Below, piece after piece: positions 6,641-10,734 of a stretch of DNA of 10,734 nucleotides. The DNA is taken from positions 1 through 10,734 of the forward strand of contig JALXCG010000810.1 of NCBI GenBank assembly GCA_026991065.1. Direction: 5' to 3'. Within the stretch, counting starts at the first letter, position 1. Every line of letters begins with the position of its first letter. The notes under the pieces were generated by a model that had not been told where the DNA came from, searched no databases, and saw only the letters and a list, made by a program, of their open reading frames with translations. A program made the position numbers and the translations under genes. Origin of the DNA: Gemmatimonadota bacterium (lineage in GTDB: Bacteria; GCA-2686955).

Positions 6641-9544
6641 GGCGATGGCCGGGAGAGCGGCACCGAGCCGGCCATCCCGGAGGAAGCGGGACGCCTCAAC
6701 GGTGGCGGGGTTCTGGCGATGCACGCCCATCCACTCGATGCCGACGCGGCCGAAGGGCGCGCCTGGCGGGGTGAGGATGGGCTGGTTTCACGGGTGATGA
6801 GAATCCTCGCGCGACCCGCGCTGCGTTCGGTGCTTCTGGTTGGCGAGACGGGAGTTGGCAAATCTTCTCTGGTTGCCGAGGTGGCCCGCCGCATCGCTTC
6901 CGGGCAGTGCCCCGAGAGGTTGCACAAACATCGGATCCTGGAACTCTCTCCGACCGCACTGCAGACCGACATCAAGTACCTGGGTGAGTGGCAGACCAAG
7001 ATCACTCGCCTGGTGCGCGAGATTCGCGAGGCGCCCGGGACCATCCTGTATATTCCGCGTTTTCATCACCTTCTCGGTGCCGGAGCTACTTTGGCCCACG
7101 AGGAGGATATGATCGGCGCTTTGGCTCCGCTGCTTGCGGCGGATCAGTTGGTAGTGGTTGCCGACGGCAATCCGGAGCCGTTGCGCCGCATGATGCGCAC
7201 CCGGCCGGAGTTGGACCGGGCATTGACGCAGGTTGAGTTGCCGGAGCCGGATCGTGCCCAGACGCGGAAGATTCTGCTCGCCGCCCGCTCCTGGATTCGC
7301 GGCAACGACGGCCCTCGAATTGAAGCCTCCGCGGTGGATCGAGCGATCGATCTTTGCAGCCGCTTTCTGCGTCGCGAGCATTTTCCCGCCAAGGGGATCG
7401 ATCTGTTGCGGGCTGCCCATGAGCGGGTTCGGGAGAGCGGTCGCAATCTGGTTACGCCGGAGGATGTTGCCTATGAACTCTCCGCCAAGACCGGGCTGCC
7501 ACGCTTCCTGGTGCTGGATTCCGAGATGCTCAATCTGGACCAGACCCTGGCGTTCTTTCGCGAGCGCATTCTGGGCCAGGAGGAGGCCTTGACCGCGCTG
7601 CAAGACACGGTGGCACGGATCAAGACCGGTTTGCAGGATCCGGAGCGACCACTCGCAACCTATCTGTTTACCGGGCCCACCGGCGTGGGCAAGACCGAAA
7701 CCGCGAAAGTTCTGGCCGCCTATCTCTTCGGTGACGAGAAGCGGATGATTCGCTTCGACATGAGCGAGTTCGTCGACCATTTGGCGGTGGAGCGGTTGAT
7801 TGAAGCCCGGGACCAGCAGATCGGCTCTCGCGGGCATCTGACCGGTGCGGTCCGTGAGCACCCACTCTCCGTGATTCTTTTCGACGAGATCGAGAAGGCG
7901 CACCCGCGGGTCTTCGATCTTCTGCTGCAGGTACTCGGCGAGGGGCGCTTGACCGACGCCCGCGGTGAGACGGTGGATTTCCACGAGAGTGTGATCATCA
8001 TGACCTCCAATCTGGGCTCGGAGCGCGGCGCGGATGGAGGGTTGGGCTTTACCCGTGATCGGGCGGCCGCGGAAGCATCGGCGATTCGGGAGGAGGTGCA
8101 GCATTTCTTTCGTCCCGAATTCATCAATCGGATCGATCGTGTGGTGGCGTTCCGGCGCCTCTCGCGCGCCACTTTGCGAACCGTGGCACAGCGTGAAATC
8201 GGCCGCTGCATCGCCCGCGAAGGGGTGGTCCGCCGGGGGATTGTGGTGGAGATCGACCCCAGTGTGGCCGACCGCGTTCTGGAAGAGGGGCAGAGCGTTC
8301 GGTACGGTGCGCGGCAACTGAAGCGCGCTGTGGAGGAACTGGTGGCGGTGCCGCTCGCGCGCCTGATCGCATCGCGCCAGATCATGAGTGACGAGACGGT
8401 CCGCCTGGTCGCCCGGGAGCGGCGGATTCACGCCGATGTCGTGCGCGAGGCACCGGCCAGTCGGCGCGCGGCGGTGGTGCGCTTCGGCAATCGCGCAGCT
8501 CGTACCGTAGAAGAGGTCCGCGCCGGGATCGGCAGCGCGGGAGAGCGTGTGGAGCATCTGGCGCAAGCGTTTGATCTGCCCGGAGCGCGGCTGCGGGCGG
8601 ATGAACTGCGCCGCGAGATGGCACGTCCCGGTTTTTGGGACCATGCGGCGGCATCGGCGCGGACCCTGCGGGCTTTGGCGGAGGCCAATCGCCTGCTGGA
8701 GCGGGACAAATCGGCGCGCGTGGCACTGGAGGAGGTGGGATTGCTGGTCGACCTGATCGCGGAGGGGCACCGGGAGGTTCTGGAGGAAGCTGACCAGAAG
8801 TTGCGTGAGGTTGAAGTGGAGATCGAGAAGATGGAGCTGGAAACCCTGCTCTCCGCGCCGCGCGATCGCTGCTCCGCTTTTCTGGTGATCTCCGCCGGCG
8901 GCCAAAGCAAGGAAGACGAGATCTGGTTGCGGGAGCTGATACAGCTCTATGTCAAGTGGGGCGAGGGGCGCGGGATGGAGGTCGCGGTGGTCGCCGAGCG
9001 CGGTTTCCGTGGCGCGGTGCGCGGTGGGGCGGTTCTCCATGTGAACGGTCCCTTCGCTTACGGCCTTCTGCGATCGGAGACTGGGACCCACCGCAAGGTA
9101 TTCCAGTCGAAAGACAACGGTCGCTCAGCAGTGGTCGCGCGCTTGCGCGTGGTGGCGGAGCCGGCCGAAGCGGTGGCCCCGCCCGAGGACCTGCGTTATC
9201 GCGCCACCCGGGCCTCAAGCCCCCGTTACATCAGCAACGGTCGCGGCATTGTGTCGTTTCGGGCCGGCGGCGAGCGTTGGTCGCTGCGGACTCCGCATGA
9301 GGCGGCGGCCGCCGCGGAGTTCGCCGCCCTTTTCGCGACCGCTCTCGAACACTCTTCGATCTCGGTCGATCGTTTGGCGACGATCGCCCGCAATGTCGTG
9401 TTTTCGCCCCGGCAGATCGTGGAGGATCCTCGCAGTGGACAGGAGAGCACTGCGTTGCGGGCCTATCTTGACGGCGAGATCGACGAATTTATTCTTGCCT
9501 GCCTGGCGCTCGAGCCCAGCCGGGAACCGCAGCCGATCGCGTGA
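5513..9544 (+). CDS. TPR - double AAA+ (ClpA/B-type) - release-factor-2-like fusion protein
   Basis: A single uninterrupted frame of 1343 aa joins three parts: a helical TPR-like region (1-376), two Clp-type AAA+ modules (about 420-650 and 684-985) and an RF2-like region (about 1020-1334). AGGAAGGAAGA at 5500-5510 directly precedes the ATG. There is no signal peptide, so the protein is cytoplasmic. Clp-type AAA+ proteins form hexamers that thread or remodel proteins using ATP; RF2 enters the ribosomal A site and releases the peptide at stop codons. Here the first AAA module is catalytically impaired and the release-factor part has lost its decoding and hydrolysis motifs (see the domain entries). 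There is neither a Clp N-domain nor a ClpB middle domain. My inference is a motor using a release-factor mimic to dock on ribosomes or stalled complexes, with the TPR region recruiting partners. I do not recognise it as a characterised protein, and substrate and partner remain unknown. Confidence 0.9.
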   Translation: MAKGDDRDVVAAARSTLRENPRAAEVATEAVMALLARGEPDGVREIFALVDPAVLASDSGLLDLQASLALIEERHEDALEFLQRLAEVTDSGARPALRLAKILVHLERPEAAIEWARKARDRDPGDVTVSLEAITIFSRAGAVADAHAEAARVLSAHKGDPRLQLRLGLLARRVGDLDLAVDALAAATLSDAPSAEAFLHLGLIFWDHVRGPEFARSVHQIAIERFGADAANLRELGWIEILNGNRPAGTALLLASLSAFDKEPAPLILEQWAGEALAGSAEEIVAQLERPLPAVIQHGVGRYFGNRGRFDLAESWFREALVEAPAAAAIRVDLARILAEQLERPDDAVAELEQIDLEKVEDPQTRAEVAHLRMMLGDGRESGTEPAIPEEAGRLNGGGVLAMHAHPLDADAAEGRAWRGEDGLVSRVMRILARPALRSVLLVGETGVGKSSLVAEVARRIASGQCPERLHKHRILELSPTALQTDIKYLGEWQTKITRLVREIREAPGTILYIPRFHHLLGAGATLAHEEDMIGALAPLLAADQLVVVADGNPEPLRRMMRTRPELDRALTQVELPEPDRAQTRKILLAARSWIRGNDGPRIEASAVDRAIDLCSRFLRREHFPAKGIDLLRAAHERVRESGRNLVTPEDVAYELSAKTGLPRFLVLDSEMLNLDQTLAFFRERILGQEEALTALQDTVARIKTGLQDPERPLATYLFTGPTGVGKTETAKVLAAYLFGDEKRMIRFDMSEFVDHLAVERLIEARDQQIGSRGHLTGAVREHPLSVILFDEIEKAHPRVFDLLLQVLGEGRLTDARGETVDFHESVIIMTSNLGSERGADGGLGFTRDRAAAEASAIREEVQHFFRPEFINRIDRVVAFRRLSRATLRTVAQREIGRCIAREGVVRRGIVVEIDPSVADRVLEEGQSVRYGARQLKRAVEELVAVPLARLIASRQIMSDETVRLVARERRIHADVVREAPASRRAAVVRFGNRAARTVEEVRAGIGSAGERVEHLAQAFDLPGARLRADELRREMARPGFWDHAAASARTLRALAEANRLLERDKSARVALEEVGLLVDLIAEGHREVLEEADQKLREVEVEIEKMELETLLSAPRDRCSAFLVISAGGQSKEDEIWLRELIQLYVKWGEGRGMEVAVVAERGFRGAVRGGAVLHVNGPFAYGLLRSETGTHRKVFQSKDNGRSAVVARLRVVAEPAEAVAPPEDLRYRATRASSPRYISNGRGIVSFRAGGERWSLRTPHEAAAAAEFAALFATALEHSSISVDRLATIARNVVFSPRQIVEDPRSGQESTALRAYLDGEIDEFILACLALEPSREPQPIA
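6770..7462 (+). other. First AAA+ module (D1), Walker B degenerate
   Basis: Residues 420-650 align with the first AAA+ module of ClpA/ClpB. Walker A is intact: GETGVGKS at 444-451. The pore-loop tyrosine survives in KYLGEW (Y489). The Walker B strand should read like ILFIDELHTLVGAG but is ILYIPRFHHLLGAG, so the Asp-Glu pair is replaced by P515-R516. The trans-arginine stretch, usually LERRF, is LDRAL (567-571), with one arginine lost. ATP may bind but hydrolysis at this site is unlikely. Between the DLL helix (630-632) and VTPEDV (647-652) there are only about 14 residues, so ClpB's long coiled-coil middle domain is absent, as in ClpA. Confidence 0.82.
7562..8467 (+). other. Second AAA+ module (D2), active-site complete, pore loop altered
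   Basis: Residues 684-985 match the second AAA+ module of Clp proteins very well. Landmarks are ILGQEEAL (686-693), Walker A GPTGVGKT (721-728), Walker B VILFDEIEKAH with D791 and E792, sensor 1 TSNLGS with N833, the arginine finger FINRID with R873, and sensor 2 YGARQLKR with R934. This module should hydrolyse ATP. The usual substrate-gripping loop GAPPGYVGYEEGGYLT is replaced by EARDQQIGSRGHLT (764-777): two residues shorter, with no aromatic residue at the GYVG position. LGF at 844-846 lies where ClpC/ClpA carry their VGF/IGL-type ClpP-docking tripeptide. Confidence 0.9.
8570..9514 (+). other. Release-factor-2-like domain lacking SPF and GGQ
   Basis: Residues 1020-1334 align nearly end to end with bacterial RF2. 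FDLPGARLRADELRREMARP and FWD (1020-1043) match the N-terminal helix that reads L--R-EEL-AEL-QPDFWD in RF2. ISAGGQSKEDEIWLREL (1126-1142) matches IQAGSGGTEAQDWASML without a gap. The segment YVKWGEGRGMEV matches YLRWAESRGFKT. NGPFAYGLLRSETGTHR (1178-1194) matches SGDYAYGWLRTETGVHR. DLRYRATRAS (1226-1235) matches DLRIDVYRAS. EDPRSGQES and YLDGEIDEFI near 1304-1327 match the RF2 C-terminus. The decoding SPF after HR is SKD (1199-1201) and the catalytic GGQ after RAS-xx is RYI (1238-1240). It should bind like a release factor but not release peptides. RF2 residues are quoted from memory. Confidence 0.85.
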
Positions 9545-9587
9545 TCGGGATTGGCGTTGATAGCACAACTCTGGTAGAAGAAGACTC

Positions 9588-10697
9588 ATGGCACGATCGA
9601 TCAACAATCTGAGAGAACAGCTACTCAAAGCCGGCCTGGTTACGGCCGATGAGATTGCGCGCGTTGAAGAGGAACGCAAGCGGCCGCCCGCGAGTTCAGG
9701 CAAACGCCGCGGTGACAAGGCCGGCGGTGCATCTCGCAGGGAGGGCCAGGCGCCGCGCGGGCGGCGCAAAGGCGGAGGTGGGCGGAAGCCGGCCAGAGGA
9801 GAATCCGCGGAGCATCGCCCCGGTTCGACGCAACGTCAGTCCGGCGGTCGCCCGGCACCGGTGCGCGGTCGCGATGAGCAGGCTGTTTCTGCACGCAATG
9901 GCGAGACCGGAGCGAAGCAGCAGCAGGCTGCTCCCGCCCGCCGGCGGAAGCGCTCGCGGGGGCGCAAGCGGGCCGTTGTGGCGGAGAATGTGCGGGCGAA
10001 GATTGTTCGCCACTGTCAGGCGGAGCTGATTCGGCTGCAGCCGGGAAGCGCGGTTTTCAACTATGTGCTGCCCAACTCGCCGCGGGTCCGGCGGGTGGAG
10101 ATGGCGGAGGCGCAGCAGCAAGCGCTGGTTTCCGGGGAGTGCGCGCTGGTGGCGATCAACTCGGATGTGCGCTTTGCGCTGCGTAGCAAGGAAGCGCCCA
10201 AAACCTTCGGTCGCCGGGCAAAGCGCTACTACACTGGCGGCCCGGCTACTTCGACCAAGGCCCCCGATGACGGGGATCTGGGGTTGATGAAGGCGGCCGC
10301 GGCTCGAGAGCTGCGAAGCATGGATCCGCGTTTGGTACTTTACCTGCGGGAAGAGAGCGGGAAGGGCCAGCCGGAGGCAGACGCGCCCGCCGCGGAACCT
10401 GCCGCCGAGCGCTCTGTGCCGGAAGCGGAGGTCACTGCGTCGGCCACCGTCGCCGCGCCGGCTGTTTCGGCCTCTGAATCCGATGTTGAGACGGCCGAGG
10501 AGAATCCGGCCGTGGAACAGAAGCCGGCTTCCTCGACGACCGAGGGGGTGCCGGCCGGGGTGCCAGAACTCGCTGCGGCCGCCGTGCAGGATGCGCCGGA
10601 GCCCGTTGCCGCCGAAGCTGTGGCGGAGCCCGCTGCCGCCGTTCCGGTTGAGCCCGCCACGGCCGAATCCGACCCCGGTCCGGGGAACACTTTTTAG
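9588..10697 (+). CDS. DUF2058/YaiL-like protein with extended basic linker and acidic tail
   Basis: A cytoplasmic protein of 369 aa. The first residues, NLREQLLKAGLVTADEIARV, match the start of E. coli YaiL (DUF2058; LQEQLLKAGLVTSKKAAKV as I remember it). Residues 133-205 (KIVRHCQAELIRLQ, then FNYVLPN, a V-x-M-A-E-A-QQQALVSGECALVAIN segment) correspond to the second conserved block, although the first and last thirds are expanded: YaiL is about 179 aa. Residues 28-132 are a very basic Arg/Lys/Gly/Gln-rich disordered stretch ending RRRKRSRGRKR, of a type that usually binds RNA or DNA. Residues 255-369 are a low-complexity Ala/Pro/Glu/Val tail. YaiL-type proteins are annotated as nucleoprotein-associated, with no settled biochemical role. 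The gene is 43 bases after the AAA+/RF2 fusion; a purine-rich AGAAGAAGA (9577-9585) lies just before its ATG. Co-transcription and a joint RNA- or ribosome-related role are inferred. Confidence 0.72.
   Translation: MARSINNLREQLLKAGLVTADEIARVEEERKRPPASSGKRRGDKAGGASRREGQAPRGRRKGGGGRKPARGESAEHRPGSTQRQSGGRPAPVRGRDEQAVSARNGETGAKQQQAAPARRRKRSRGRKRAVVAENVRAKIVRHCQAELIRLQPGSAVFNYVLPNSPRVRRVEMAEAQQQALVSGECALVAINSDVRFALRSKEAPKTFGRRAKRYYTGGPATSTKAPDDGDLGLMKAAAARELRSMDPRLVLYLREESGKGQPEADAPAAEPAAERSVPEAEVTASATVAAPAVSASESDVETAEENPAVEQKPASSTTEGVPAGVPELAAAAVQDAPEPVAAEAVAEPAAAVPVEPATAESDPGPGNTF
10673..10695 (+). terminator. Possible weak terminator overlapping the last gene's end
   Basis: CCCCG at 10673-10677 pairs with CGGGG at 10681-10685 around a 3-base loop, and TTTTT follows at 10691-10695 after AACAC. 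The stem is only 5 bp and the T-run is offset by five bases, so it would be a weak terminator. It overlaps the last codons and the TAG stop. A further small inverted repeat (CGGC/GCCG, 10721-10734) is cut by the window edge. Confidence 0.3.
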
Positions 10698-10734
10698 GAG
10701 CCTGTCGCGCATTGTCCTAACGGCGGTTTTGCCG

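Noticed and set aside
8897-8905. GGQ at residues 1129-1131 as the release-factor catalytic motif
   Set aside because: A gap-free alignment puts it in the N-terminal PCRF core, opposite AGSGGTEAQDW of RF2, not in the catalytic loop after YRAS. The true GGQ position reads RYI.
6788-9091. 767-aa open frame on the - strand inside the AAA+ gene
   Set aside because: It is antisense to a gene with unmistakable AAA+ motifs. Long antisense frames are common in GC-rich DNA, and its translation shows no domain.
8570-9544. A separate functional prfB gene fused by sequencing error
   Set aside because: There is no start codon with a ribosome binding site, no prfB frameshift site, and both SPF and GGQ are missing. 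A continuous helical linker joins it to the AAA+ part.
9696-10712. 338-aa open frame on the - strand over the YaiL-like gene
   Set aside because: The translation is an Arg/Gly/Leu-rich mirror of the Ala/Pro/Glu-rich tail. The + strand frame has a recognisable N-terminus and a ribosome binding site.
1-10734. tRNA, rRNA, CRISPR arrays, insertion sequences
   Set aside because: I saw no cloverleaf, no regularly spaced repeats and no transposase-like protein on either strand.

Overview
The window is a GC-rich stretch of bacterial DNA carrying six convincing genes, all on the + strand. The organism is probably Gram-negative and from the FCB superphylum or one of its uncultured relatives (the Krumholzibacteriota/Eisenbacteria/Latescibacteria type). 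The evidence is indirect: a secreted protein ending in a FlgD-like/type IX-style C-terminal domain (QNQPNPFNP, then a GVYLYRL strand), Omp28-like thioredoxin-fold proteins, and an outer-membrane beta-barrel ending in phenylalanine. No marker gene fixes the taxonomy.

Bases 1-321 hold no gene I can support. They contain a short AT-rich patch with a weak promoter-like pair. Bases 322-5414 form a probable four-gene operon for exported proteins: a 576-aa Omp28-like protein with a CGYC thioredoxin motif and a C-terminal sorting-type domain; a TlpA/ResA-like thioredoxin (WCKPC); a cysteine-poor outer-membrane barrel protein starting at TTG; and a second, shorter Omp28-like CGYC protein. Three thioredoxin-fold proteins thus surround one barrel whose only two cysteines are a CxxxxC pair in its predicted last surface loop. 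A shared envelope thiol-disulfide function is a reasonable inference. A strong hairpin followed by TTTT at 5446-5485 probably ends this unit.

Bases 5513-9544 encode the most unusual protein: 1343 aa with an N-terminal TPR-like helical region, two ClpA/ClpB-type AAA+ modules, and a C-terminal region that aligns along most of its length with bacterial peptide chain release factor 2. The release-factor part keeps the PCRF core landmarks but has lost both the stop-codon-reading SPF tripeptide (SKD here) and the peptidyl-hydrolysis GGQ (RYI here). The first AAA module has lost the Walker B acidic pair. The second is catalytically complete but lacks the aromatic pore loop. This looks like a protein-remodelling motor tethered to a non-hydrolysing release-factor mimic, plausibly acting on ribosomes or stalled nascent chains. 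I know of no characterised protein of this architecture.

Bases 9588-10697 encode a DUF2058/YaiL-like protein with a long basic linker and an acidic Ala/Pro-rich tail. It is a plausible nucleic-acid-binding partner of the fusion, 43 bases downstream of it. The window ends 37 bases after this gene.
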